NCBI GenBank assembly: GCA_034003625.1
Contig: JAVEYG010000007.1
Coordinates: forward strand, 65,129 to 129,128
From: GWE2-42-39 sp034003625
GTDB taxonomy: Bacteria > Bacteroidota > Bacteroidia > Bacteroidales > Prolixibacteraceae
Length of the DNA: 64,000 bases
Direction: 5' to 3'
Shown here piece after piece: positions 35,514-44,677 of the stretch (the stretch's first letter is position 1; each line of letters opens with the position of its first letter). A program made the position numbers and the translations under genes. The notes under the pieces were generated by a model that was given only the letters and a program-made list of their open reading frames with translations, was not told where the DNA came from and did not search any database.

Positions 35514-36335
35514 ATGAAGCTTAAACAAAAGCTATTGGAACTTAGAGCTGCAAGGAAAGCGATTCTTGCTGCCAATTTCTACAATTTTGAAACATTAAAA
35601 GGGATTCTTTTGGCAGCTAAGGAAACCCATCTCCCGGTTATATTGCAATTGTCGCGAAGTTCAATCGATTATATAGGACTTAATATGGCCGTAAATATGG
35701 CAAAAAGAGGAATCGAAGAGTATCAGGTTCAAGGTTGGCTCCATTTGGATCATGGTGATAACGTTGAATTAGTTAAACGATGCCTCGATGCCGGATTTGA
35801 TTCAGTTATGATAGATGCCAGTCAGTTGCAGTTCGAAGATAACGTATTACTTACCATGCAAGTAGTCGAAACAGCAAAAAAATATGAGGCGAATGTGGAG
35901 GCAGAACTCGGTTATATTGCCAAGTTGGGGCAACCCCAATCCGGGTATGCTTATACACTCCCTGAAGAAGCTGAAAGATTTGTAAGGCTTACTGGTGTTG
36001 ATTGTCTTGCGATAGCAATAGGGTCGGCACATGGCTTTTATAAAGAAGAACCTAACCTACGTATCGATATTTTAAAACAGGTAAGGGAAGTAACTTCGGC
36101 AGTACTGGTTCTTCATGGAAGTTCCGGCATTGGTGCAAATATGCTTAAAGATGCTGTGCGAAATGGCATAAGTAAAATTAATTTGGCTACAGAAATTAAA
36201 GATACCTTTATGAGCAGTTTAAGGCATCAAATGGCTATCTCACAAGAGATTGATTTGCGAAAAGTATTTCCTCCGGCCATAAAATCTGTTGCAAATTTGG
36301 TTAAGGATAAGCTATTATTGATTGACACGGCTTAA
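35514..36335 (+). CDS. Class II fructose/tagatose-bisphosphate aldolase (KbaY/GatY-like)
   Basis: 273 residues. Zinc and catalytic residues are seen in LHLDHGDNVE (Asp and His), in VEAELGYI (Glu), in AIGSAHGFYK (His) and in LHGSSGIGANML (His and the phosphate loop). KINLATEIKDTF is the second phosphate site. It cleaves tagatose- or fructose-1,6-bisphosphate to dihydroxyacetone phosphate and glyceraldehyde-3-phosphate. With KbaZ upstream, tagatose bisphosphate is the likely substrate. Codons look richer in A/T than in kbaZ, and it has its own 85-base leader, so it may have joined the cluster separately. Confidence 0.88.
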   Translation: MKLKQKLLELRAARKAILAANFYNFETLKGILLAAKETHLPVILQLSRSSIDYIGLNMAVNMAKRGIEEYQVQGWLHLDHGDNVELVKRCLDAGFDSVMIDASQLQFEDNVLLTMQVVETAKKYEANVEAELGYIAKLGQPQSGYAYTLPEEAERFVRLTGVDCLAIAIGSAHGFYKEEPNLRIDILKQVREVTSAVLVLHGSSGIGANMLKDAVRNGISKINLATEIKDTFMSSLRHQMAISQEIDLRKVFPPAIKSVANLVKDKLLLIDTA

Positions 36336-36521
36336 TTTCCGGGAATAAACTAATTCATCGTAATTAGAGGAGAAGGGGAAAATAGAAGGGAATACATTCT
36401 CATGTTCTGCTTTCTGAATTGATTCCTGGAACTTTAAGCTTTAAGACTGTTAGCTTGGCTCACATGAAGTGGAAAATGATTTTGACAAACGCAATAATTA
36501 ATTATCAAATCTATGTAAACT

Positions 36522-38519
36522 ATGATAAAAAAAATACTTTGTATACTGATTATTAGTATTTTGCTAACGCCGCTTGTCTTCGGACAACCATTAAAAAAAC
36601 GAAATATCACTGTTACAGAAAGTGGTCGTTATGTTGTAGGTTGTAATTATTGGGCCTCTCATGCGGGTACCAATATGTGGAAAGACTGGCGCCCCGATAT
36701 AGTGGAAGCCGACCTGAAGCAAATTTCGGAGTCTGGGATGCGAGTCATCCGGATATTTCCCCTTTGGCCCGATTTTCAACCTATTGTTCAATATTATAAA
36801 GCAGGGGGCTCTTTAAAAGAAGTACGCTTCAAAAATGGACCGTTGCCAGATATCGGTCCTGGAAAAGATGGACTGGATGAAATCGCATTGCAGCATTTTA
36901 AGGAATTTGCTGATATGGCTGAAAAACAAAATATTAAGTTAATTGTCGGCTTGATAACCGGATGGATGAGCGGACGGCTTTTTGTGCCTCCCGCCTTGGA
37001 GGGACGGGATATCCTCTCCGACCCGTATTCGCTCATGTGGCAGGTAAAATTCGTCAGAAACATGGTCCAAATATTTAAGAACCACCCGGCAATCCTAGCA
37101 TGGGACCTTGGCAATGAATGCAATGTGATGGGATCTGTAGAAAACAGGGAAAGTGCATATACCTGGACTGCCCTGATTGCCAATACAATTAAGGCTGAGG
37201 ATGCCGATCACCCGCTTCTTTCAGGGATGCATGGTTTGTCATCGGACGAAAAAGCAAGGTGGCGTATCGAAGACCAGGCAGAGCTTACCGATGTATTGAC
37301 CACCCATCCATATCCCATCTTTACCCCTTTTGCAAATCAAGACCCTATCAATACCATTCGTCCGCTTATGCACTCAGCCGCTCAATCGAGAATGTATGCC
37401 GATGTTGGTGGGAAGCCCTGCCTGGTGGAAGAAACTGGAATACTTGGTCCATTTGAAGCCAACGAAGAAACAAAATCAAAGTTTCTTCGAACCATTTTAT
37501 TTAATAACTGGGCTTATAACAATCATGGTTTGTTATGGTGGTGTGCTTATGATCAGGATTTACTCGCATTTCCTCCCTACGAATGGAACCCGGCAGAGCG
37601 CAACCTGGGACTTTTCAGAAACGACCGATCACCAAAACCTGTGGCAGACGAATTAAAAAACTTCAGCAAATTCCTGGATGGCCTCCCTTTTGAATCTCTT
37701 CCCGTAAGGAACAGGGAAGCGGTGTGTATTTTGACTGAAGGGCAGGATCAATGGGGCGTTGCTTATACTTCATTCATCCTGGCGAAACAGGCAGGTTTCG
37801 ATATTGAGTTTCAGAAAGGGGAACAACCGCTAAAAGAGGCACCATTGTACCTCCTTCCTTCTATCAAAGATAAAGTCATGCCTCGGTCAAATTGGCTGGC
37901 TCTTCTCGATAAAGTTAAAGACGGGGCAATCTTGTACGTATCGTACGATCAAGGCGTTTTATCACATTTTATTGAGCCGGCGGGCATTGAAATCGTTTCT
38001 GGACAGGACCGCACAGCCCCTGCGACCTTTGTATCAAATGTTGGAACCATCAAACCGTTCTCGATGGGGGCGCCAAGAAAATTAAACCTTGTTACCAAAG
38101 GAGCAAAAGTTTTGGCTACAGAGAAAGACGGAAATCCTGTTTTTACAGTCGGTTCCTATGGGAAAGGGAAAATCTACTTTCTTGGTTTGCCGGTAGAATC
38201 GGGGCTTATCAGAAAACCAGGGAGTTTTACAGATGATTCGGCAGAATGTTGGAAAATATACAATATTGTTGCCGGTGAAATCATCAAACAAAGCAGGGCA
38301 GTGACAAAAACAGACCCTTTGGTCGGGATAACTGAACACGACTTGTCGGTAAATAAAAAAATCATCGTTCTAATCAACTTTGGCACAGAAGACAAAAAGG
38401 TCGAGTTGTGGGTTAAAAACGAATGGAAAATTACCCGGTCTCTATACGGTAGTCTGCCTGAGGACTCATACGTTTCGATGAGGGGAAACGATGCCTGTGT
38501 GTTTCTCATTGAAAAGTAA
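36522..38519 (+). CDS. GH5-like clan GH-A glycoside hydrolase
   Basis: 665 residues, signal peptide to about FGQ22. The TIM barrel runs about 30-390: VVGCNYWASHAGTNMWKDW at the start, AWDLGNECNVMG carrying the acid/base glutamate, and CLVEETGILGPF carrying the nucleophile glutamate. A C-terminal region (about 400-590) resembles the glutamine-amidotransferase-like trimerisation domain of GH42-type enzymes (LLPSIKDK ... GAILYVSYDQG), followed by a small beta domain. The likely role is cleavage of beta-linked hexosides in the periplasm. The family number is uncertain (GH5 or a relative). It follows a 186-base gap that shows no clear regulatory site. Confidence 0.78.
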   Translation: MIKKILCILIISILLTPLVFGQPLKKRNITVTESGRYVVGCNYWASHAGTNMWKDWRPDIVEADLKQISESGMRVIRIFPLWPDFQPIVQYYKAGGSLKEVRFKNGPLPDIGPGKDGLDEIALQHFKEFADMAEKQNIKLIVGLITGWMSGRLFVPPALEGRDILSDPYSLMWQVKFVRNMVQIFKNHPAILAWDLGNECNVMGSVENRESAYTWTALIANTIKAEDADHPLLSGMHGLSSDEKARWRIEDQAELTDVLTTHPYPIFTPFANQDPINTIRPLMHSAAQSRMYADVGGKPCLVEETGILGPFEANEETKSKFLRTILFNNWAYNNHGLLWWCAYDQDLLAFPPYEWNPAERNLGLFRNDRSPKPVADELKNFSKFLDGLPFESLPVRNREAVCILTEGQDQWGVAYTSFILAKQAGFDIEFQKGEQPLKEAPLYLLPSIKDKVMPRSNWLALLDKVKDGAILYVSYDQGVLSHFIEPAGIEIVSGQDRTAPATFVSNVGTIKPFSMGAPRKLNLVTKGAKVLATEKDGNPVFTVGSYGKGKIYFLGLPVESGLIRKPGSFTDDSAECWKIYNIVAGEIIKQSRAVTKTDPLVGITEHDLSVNKKIIVLINFGTEDKKVELWVKNEWKITRSLYGSLPEDSYVSMRGNDACVFLIEK

Positions 38520-38552
38520 AATTTAATTTATAAATAGTTGTAAATAAGAAGT

Positions 38553-39680
38553 ATGAAGACTTTATTCAAAAATAAAATACTCGCAATCAGTGGAATGTTT
38601 TTCCTGTTCACGCTAACGGCATGTGTCACCAAAACAGGAGTGGACGAGCAATATTATACAGAAGCCGATTTCCTGAAAATGAACAAAATAGATGTGCATT
38701 GTCACGTCAACACGCGACGGCCTAACTTCATGGAGCAGGCAGTGGCTGATAATTTCCGGATCCTGACGATCATCGTGGGAGCGTCTGATCGGAAATACAT
38801 CGATGAACAACAGGAAATCGCGAATTTTCAGCGGAAAGCTTTCCCCGGACGAATAGCCTACCTGACCGCCTTTACGATGGACGGATGGGACAATGATGAC
38901 TGGCAGCAGAAAACAATCGCTTACCTGGATTCATCGTTTAAAAACGGGGCAATCGGGATCAAAGTCTGGAAAAACATCGGCATGACCCATAAAGACAAAT
39001 GCGGAAATTTTATCATGATCGATAATCCCAAATTCGACACGATTTTCAATTACCTGACTGCTAAGGGTATTCCCGTCTGCGGTCATCTGGGCGAGCCCCG
39101 GAATTGCTGGCTGCCGATCGAAAAAATGACGGTGAATAATGATAAAAACTACTTCAGGGAAAATCCTCAGTATCACATGTACCTGCATCCGGAATATCCA
39201 AATTATGAGCAGCAAATTGCTGCCCGGGACCACATGCTTACGAAACATCCTGATCTAAAATTTATGGCGGCTCATCTCGGAAGTATGGAGTGGAGCGTGG
39301 ATATGATGGCGGAACATCTCGACCGATTTCCAAACATGGTTATGGATATGGCCGAACGGATCTGTCACCTTCAGGTACAGGCTCAGAATGACTGGCAAAA
39401 AGTACGCGATTTCTTCATGAAATATCAGGATCGGCTTTTGTATGGAACCGACCGTGGGGATTATGGCGGGATAAAAGAAGAAAATATAAAATCACGGGCA
39501 CATGAAACATGGGTCGAAGACTGGAAATTTTTCACTACGGACGAAATGATGACCTCCAAGACAGTGGAAGGAGAATTTAAAGGACTCAAATTACCACGCG
39601 ATGTGGTTGACAAAATCTATTACAAAAATGCGGAAAAATTATTTCCCGCATTAGCCGAACTAAAAAATCAGGAAAAATGA
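38553..39680 (+). CDS. Lipoprotein amidohydrolase-2 family protein (C)
   Basis: 375 residues. A lipoprotein signal ends LTAC (Cys24), so this copy is membrane-anchored, unlike A and B. Metal motif His49-x-His51 (KIDVHCHVN), then GHLGEP, MAAHLGSMEW and LYGTDRGDYG. It is clearly related to A and B but more distant from them than they are from each other. It overlaps the GH36 gene by ATGA, which ties its expression to alpha-galactoside removal. Exact reaction unknown; lactonase, decarboxylase and deacetylase activities all occur in metal-dependent amidohydrolases. Confidence 0.85.
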   Translation: MKTLFKNKILAISGMFFLFTLTACVTKTGVDEQYYTEADFLKMNKIDVHCHVNTRRPNFMEQAVADNFRILTIIVGASDRKYIDEQQEIANFQRKAFPGRIAYLTAFTMDGWDNDDWQQKTIAYLDSSFKNGAIGIKVWKNIGMTHKDKCGNFIMIDNPKFDTIFNYLTAKGIPVCGHLGEPRNCWLPIEKMTVNNDKNYFRENPQYHMYLHPEYPNYEQQIAARDHMLTKHPDLKFMAAHLGSMEWSVDMMAEHLDRFPNMVMDMAERICHLQVQAQNDWQKVRDFFMKYQDRLLYGTDRGDYGGIKEENIKSRAHETWVEDWKFFTTDEMMTSKTVEGEFKGLKLPRDVVDKIYYKNAEKLFPALAELKNQEK

Positions 39681-41842
39681 AACGACCCCATCTGCCAGCC
39701 ATTTCCCTGTTCTTATTGCCATTATTCTTTTTCTCCTGTTCATGGCCTGGAAAGGATTTTAGCTATACCGACGGTGGAGATATCTGGGTCAATCATGCCG
39801 ACATCAAACTTCGTATTGATTCCAATATGAATGTTTCCGTTTTTTACATCAAGAACAAAACACCACTAAACGTAGCGGATAAACCAAGCTATTATCTTGT
39901 TGTCAACGATAAAGAACTGACAGATTTTTCAGTGGATTATAATCAATTACAGGCTGAAGCGGTCGAAGCAGATTTTGGCAAAGGAAAAAGATTGATCATA
40001 AAGGGTGTCGCAAGAACGGATAAAGAAACTAGCATTGAAAAAAGTCTGGTGATCGAGTGGTACGAGCGGTACCCGAATCTAGCCATCCTCTCGGCTTCGT
40101 ACAAAAACACTGGAAACCTGGAGGTGTTTGTGGATCGTTCTGTTTCCAATTTCTTTCGGTTGGATGCTTCTCAATCCAACCCGCAACGCCCGGCGTATGA
40201 TTTCTGGTCGTACCAGGGTGCTTCCATCGCCTGGGGTGCCGATTACGTGATTCACATCACCAATCGTTTCAGGCAGGAAAACTGGATGGGCGTCAACTTG
40301 CCACAAAAAACTGGCGGTGGCGTTCCTCTGGTTGATTTGTGGAACGAAAATATTGGTTTGGCGATTGCGTGTATTGAACCTAAACCGCAACTGGTTTCTC
40401 TGCCTGTTGAAACGGTACCTGATCAGGGCGTTGAGCTATCGATTAGGAAAGATGTGGAAAAAATACTATCTCCGGGGGAAAGCTATCAAACAGTAAGAAC
40501 AGCTGTTATAGCCCATTCACTTGATTATTTTGATCCCCTGAAAACTTTTTCCTCTCTGATGAAAGATCAGGGCGTTGGCATGAAGCAGCCTTCTGCAGAA
40601 GCATACGAAACGATTTGGTGCGGATGGGGATACTTGACCGATTTTACCCTGGATGACATTTACAGAACCCTTCCGAAGTTAAAAGAATTGGGGATCAAAT
40701 GGGTCGTAATCGACGACCGCTGGTGGGATAAATACGGGGACTGGAATCCCCGAAAATTTACATTCCCGGGCGGAGAAGAACAGGTGAAAAAATTTGTGGA
40801 TTCGTTGCATCACCAAGGGTTTAAAGTGAAGATCTGGTGGGCGCCTACCCCGGTACAGCCAGCTGAAATAAATGCGTGGAGTGGTTCAGTTGACCCCGGC
40901 ATGGCGCAAGTAGCCAAAGATCATCCGGAATGGCTGATCATGGATAAGGAGGGCAACTTTCCGCGCGATTCGCGCGATATGTACCAATTTTGCCCAAGCG
41001 TGCCTGAAGTACAGGAATATATGAAGCAACTGACTACCCGCTTTCTGCGCGACTGGGATTTCGACGGCCATAAACTGGATGCCTATTACGTAGTGCCACC
41101 TTGTTATAACCCGGCCCACCATCACAAAACTCCGGAAGAATCATATCAGGATCTGCCGAAATTGCTTCAGGTAATTTACGAAACGTCAAAGTCCATTAAA
41201 CCCTGGTCGGTGACCGAATTGTGCAATTGTGGGACGACCCAGGACTTTTACCAGTCTGTGTTTACCGATCAACCTGTCGTTTCCGATCCTACCAGTGTGG
41301 AGCAAGTACGACGTCGGATCAAATCGATGAAAGCGCTGTGGGGGGCCAATGCCCCAGTTTACGGTGATCATGTGGAGCATATCAAAATGAGGGAAGATAA
41401 AAGCGACCGGTTCAAATTGGGAGACGATTTTGCCAGCATCATGGGACCGGGTGGCGTGATCGGGACAAAATTTACCTGGCCTGGCGGACCGGAACATGTT
41501 CAGTTGACCCCCGGAAAGGAAGAACATTGGAAAAAATGGACGAGAATGTATTCTGAAAAGATGCTGAGCAAAGGCGACTACCTCAACCTCTACGATATCA
41601 TTTACGACAAGCCTGAAACCCATGTCATTCAAAAGGGTACCCGTTTCTATTATGCTTTTTATGCTAAAAAATGGAATGGGACGGTTGAATTACGTGGGCT
41701 TGGGAACCGGAAGTACAAGGTTTTCGACTATGTAAATCAGCACAAACTTGGTACGGTTAAAGGACCTGTCGGAGTCATTTCCGTGAATTTTGAAGAACAT
41801 TTGTTAATCGAATGTTCACCTTTGGATGAAGGGGAAAAATAA
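39677..41842 (+). CDS. GH36-type alpha-galactosidase / alpha-N-acetylgalactosaminidase-like lipoprotein
   Basis: 721 residues. Lipobox FFSC (Cys21). An N-terminal beta-sandwich domain (about 25-300) is followed by a TIM barrel (about 310-610) with WCGWGYLTDFTLDDI, WVVIDDRWW, VKIWWAP, and DGHKLDAYY, where Asp468 is the expected GH36 nucleophile in the K-x-D motif. VVSDPTS is the likely acid/base region. A C-terminal beta domain completes the fold. It removes terminal alpha-linked galactose or GalNAc. ATGA overlap with amidohydrolase C. Confidence 0.82.
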   Translation: MKRPHLPAISLFLLPLFFFSCSWPGKDFSYTDGGDIWVNHADIKLRIDSNMNVSVFYIKNKTPLNVADKPSYYLVVNDKELTDFSVDYNQLQAEAVEADFGKGKRLIIKGVARTDKETSIEKSLVIEWYERYPNLAILSASYKNTGNLEVFVDRSVSNFFRLDASQSNPQRPAYDFWSYQGASIAWGADYVIHITNRFRQENWMGVNLPQKTGGGVPLVDLWNENIGLAIACIEPKPQLVSLPVETVPDQGVELSIRKDVEKILSPGESYQTVRTAVIAHSLDYFDPLKTFSSLMKDQGVGMKQPSAEAYETIWCGWGYLTDFTLDDIYRTLPKLKELGIKWVVIDDRWWDKYGDWNPRKFTFPGGEEQVKKFVDSLHHQGFKVKIWWAPTPVQPAEINAWSGSVDPGMAQVAKDHPEWLIMDKEGNFPRDSRDMYQFCPSVPEVQEYMKQLTTRFLRDWDFDGHKLDAYYVVPPCYNPAHHHKTPEESYQDLPKLLQVIYETSKSIKPWSVTELCNCGTTQDFYQSVFTDQPVVSDPTSVEQVRRRIKSMKALWGANAPVYGDHVEHIKMREDKSDRFKLGDDFASIMGPGGVIGTKFTWPGGPEHVQLTPGKEEHWKKWTRMYSEKMLSKGDYLNLYDIIYDKPETHVIQKGTRFYYAFYAKKWNGTVELRGLGNRKYKVFDYVNQHKLGTVKGPVGVISVNFEEHLLIECSPLDEGEK

Positions 41843-41861
41843 ATGTTTATATACGTTGCTT

Positions 41862-43697
41862 ATGAGATGTTTAAAAACTGACTCCGGCTTTTTGACCGGA
41901 CTCTGGATAATAAATCTAACACGAGGTATACTACTGCCTGGTTTGGCGGTGTTTATGCTAATTCCTTTACAGGCACAAACGGTCATTCAAAATGTGTACG
42001 GAAGGAATCACCTCAGTTTAAATGGAAAATGGCAGATTATCATCAACTGGTACGACATCAAACACGAGGCTATCGGGAAAGATATGAAGCCCACTGGCAA
42101 GACCGACTTCGTTGAATTTGATTTTAGCGATGCCATGCAGTTGCAAGTTCCTGGCGATTGGAATTCCCAGCTTCCGGAATTAAAATACTACGAAGGCACT
42201 GTTTGTTACAAACGCGTTTTTGATTATTCCCGGAAACAGGGGAACAGGATATTTCTGCATTTCGGCGCGGTTAATTACCAGGCCGAAGCCTACCTGAACG
42301 GAGTGCTCCTGGGTTCGCATGAGGGCGGTTTTACCCCTTTTCAGTTTGACATAACGGATCAGTTGAAAGCAACCAACAATGTGTTGGTAGTCATCGTAAA
42401 TAACCAACGACACGAAGATGCTATCCCCGCGTTGAATTATGGTTGGTGGAACTATGGTGGGATCACCCGGGATGTGCTGCTCGTTGAAACTCCGCCGGTT
42501 TATGTTGAAGATTATTTCATTCAACTCGAAAAAGGTACGACTGACCAGATAAAAGGCTGGATAAAACTAAACGGAGCGTCAGCCCCGCAGCAGGTGAAGT
42601 TGGAAATTCCAGAGGCCAAAATCCACGAGGAGTTGAAAACCAACGAGTCGGGGTATACCTCTTTTTCGCTGAAGCGTGAATTGTTTTTGTGGTCGCCCGC
42701 TAATCCGAAGCTGTACAAGGTGAAGATCAGTACGCCGGAAGAAACGGTAGAAGATGAAATCGGCTTCCGAAGTGTTGAGGTAAAAGGGACAGACATTTTG
42801 CTGAACAAACAGTCGGTATTTTTGAAAGGAATCAACATTCACGAGGAAATTCCGGAGAGGATGGGGCGCGCGTGTTCAGAAGCCGATGCGCACTACCTTT
42901 TGGGACTTGCCAAGGAGTTGGACTGTAATTTTATCCGGTTTGCGCATTATCCTGTAAATGAATATTTGGTAAGGATAGCAGAGCAAATGGGCATGTTAGT
43001 ATGGGAGGAGATACCGTTGTGGCAACGAATCCAATTTTCTAACCCACAGGTGGCTGGTAAAGCGGAACAGATGTTGGCCGAAATGGTTGCCCGCGACAAA
43101 AACCGGTGCAATGTGATCATCTGGAGTGTTTCCAATGAAACAAGGCCGGGTCCGGAAAGAAACGATGTCACCGTCAAACTTCTGCAGAAAGCCCGTGAAC
43201 TTGATTCAACGCGTTTGGTTTCTGCTGCAATCAGTCATTTTAAATATAATAAAAATGAAATTACCGTTGACGACCCCATTTGTCAGTACATGGATGTGAT
43301 CGGGATCAATAATTATTTAGGATGGTATTATCCATGGCCGTCAGAACCGGGTGATATCAATTGGGTATTTGAGGTGGAGAAACCGGTCATTTATTCTGAA
43401 TTTGGAGCCGAAGCCTTGTACGGGAATCATGGGTCGGCAGATGTCGCCCATGAGTGGAATGAAGAATATCAGGAAAACGTGTACAAGGCTAACATTGCCA
43501 TGCTGAAAAACATACCCGCCCTGCGGGGCGTATCTCCGTGGCTACTGATGGATTACCGCGACCCGACACGGCTTCATCCCGTTTTTCAGGACGGCTGGAA
43601 CAGGAAAGGGGTCTTGTCTGATAAAGGCGATAAAAAGAAAGCTTGGTATGTGTTGAGAAAATATTACGACAGCATTCCCTGCTACCCTCAACGATAG
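41862..43697 (+). CDS. GH2 glycoside hydrolase (beta-galactosidase/beta-glucuronidase type)
   Basis: 611 residues from ATG 41862, chosen because it puts a signal helix (GILLPGLAVFMLIPLQAQ) closer to the N-terminus; an ATG at 41826 would overlap GH36 by 17 bases and add 12 residues. Jelly-roll sugar-binding domain (RIFLHFGAVNYQAEAYLNG), immunoglobulin-like domain, then TIM barrel with KGINIHEEIPE, FIRFAHYPVNEY, acid/base Glu426 in WSVSNETRP, and nucleophile Glu513 in VIYSEFGAEAL. At about 610 residues it is a short GH2 of the glucuronidase/galacturonidase size class. It likely acts on exposed beta-linked terminal residues in the periplasm. Confidence 0.87.
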   Translation: MRCLKTDSGFLTGLWIINLTRGILLPGLAVFMLIPLQAQTVIQNVYGRNHLSLNGKWQIIINWYDIKHEAIGKDMKPTGKTDFVEFDFSDAMQLQVPGDWNSQLPELKYYEGTVCYKRVFDYSRKQGNRIFLHFGAVNYQAEAYLNGVLLGSHEGGFTPFQFDITDQLKATNNVLVVIVNNQRHEDAIPALNYGWWNYGGITRDVLLVETPPVYVEDYFIQLEKGTTDQIKGWIKLNGASAPQQVKLEIPEAKIHEELKTNESGYTSFSLKRELFLWSPANPKLYKVKISTPEETVEDEIGFRSVEVKGTDILLNKQSVFLKGINIHEEIPERMGRACSEADAHYLLGLAKELDCNFIRFAHYPVNEYLVRIAEQMGMLVWEEIPLWQRIQFSNPQVAGKAEQMLAEMVARDKNRCNVIIWSVSNETRPGPERNDVTVKLLQKARELDSTRLVSAAISHFKYNKNEITVDDPICQYMDVIGINNYLGWYYPWPSEPGDINWVFEVEKPVIYSEFGAEALYGNHGSADVAHEWNEEYQENVYKANIAMLKNIPALRGVSPWLLMDYRDPTRLHPVFQDGWNRKGVLSDKGDKKKAWYVLRKYYDSIPCYPQR

Positions 43698-43752
43698 TCT
43701 CTGTTTATAATGTCTTAAATCAGGAAAAACTCTCAATAATAACATAATCTCT

Positions 43753-44613
43753 ATGAAAAATAGAATCTGGCTTTTTTACGCTATTTTAACTACTCTGACC
43801 TGGGGCATTTGGGGTGCCCTGATCGAAATTCCTGAACGTGCCGGGTTCCCTGCTACTTTGGGGTATTCTGTGTGGGCGATAACGATGATCCCTTGTGCAC
43901 TGGTAGTTCTGACCATGATCAAATTCAAACTCGAAACCACCCCCAGGTCCGTATTTCTTGGTATGACCATCGGACTGACCGGGGCTGGCGGACAGATCAT
44001 TTTGTTTGAGGCCTTGCGTTTAGGACCGGCTTATATCATTTTTCCGATCGTTTCTCTGTATCCTGTTGTTACTATTCTATTATCGTTGTGGCTCCTGAAG
44101 GAAAGGGCTAACCGCAGAGGATGGATCGGTATTTTTTTTGCCTTGGCTGCAATCTTTCTGTTGTCATACCTGAAACCTGACCAACTGGACCTATCTGGTT
44201 ATTTGTGGTTGGCTTTGTCGTTGTTGGTGTTCGTCATGTGGGGCGTACAAGCCGTCGTTATGAAAATGGCCAACAACACGATGAAAGCTGAAAGCATTTT
44301 CACTTACATGGCTATCTCAGCAGTACTGCTAGTCCCTTTTGCGGTTTGGATGACCGATTTTGGAGACCAGGTCAACTGGGGATTCAAAGGTCCCTACTTG
44401 GCTGCCATGATCCATTTGCTGAATGCCATTGGAGCGCTCTCTTTGGTTTACGCCATGCGTAATGGCAAAGCTATCATAGTAACCCCGATGACTTCGCTTT
44501 CGCCTATGATCACTATTGCTTTATCACTTGCTATTTATTGTGTTTTCCCTAACCTATTTATGATTGTTGGTTTTGTGCTGGCACTCATCGCTATTTATTT
44601 ATTTGCATCGTGA
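43753..44613 (+). CDS. EamA/DMT-type membrane transporter, possible sugar permease
   Basis: 286 residues with about ten membrane helices in two repeats, typical of the drug/metabolite transporter superfamily. The opening WLFYAILTTLTWGIWGALIEIPE and YPVVTILLSLWLLKERANRRGW (end of helix 4) fit the EamA/GRP-type sugar carriers. In a polysaccharide locus it most likely carries a monosaccharide released in the periplasm across the inner membrane. No phosphotransferase or MFS permease is present in the window, so it is the best candidate here. Confidence 0.8.
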   Translation: MKNRIWLFYAILTTLTWGIWGALIEIPERAGFPATLGYSVWAITMIPCALVVLTMIKFKLETTPRSVFLGMTIGLTGAGGQIILFEALRLGPAYIIFPIVSLYPVVTILLSLWLLKERANRRGWIGIFFALAAIFLLSYLKPDQLDLSGYLWLALSLLVFVMWGVQAVVMKMANNTMKAESIFTYMAISAVLLVPFAVWMTDFGDQVNWGFKGPYLAAMIHLLNAIGALSLVYAMRNGKAIIVTPMTSLSPMITIALSLAIYCVFPNLFMIVGFVLALIAIYLFAS

Positions 44614-44677
44614 TGTAATTAAAGCCCAAAAGATTAATATTATGCTACTTTACCATTGATTTCAAACTTTAATATTT

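Noticed and set aside
36440..36520. TTGACA-like sequence upstream of the GH5-like gene
   Set aside because: It resembles a sigma-70 element of other phyla; no TAnnTTTG element stands at the right distance, so no promoter is called.
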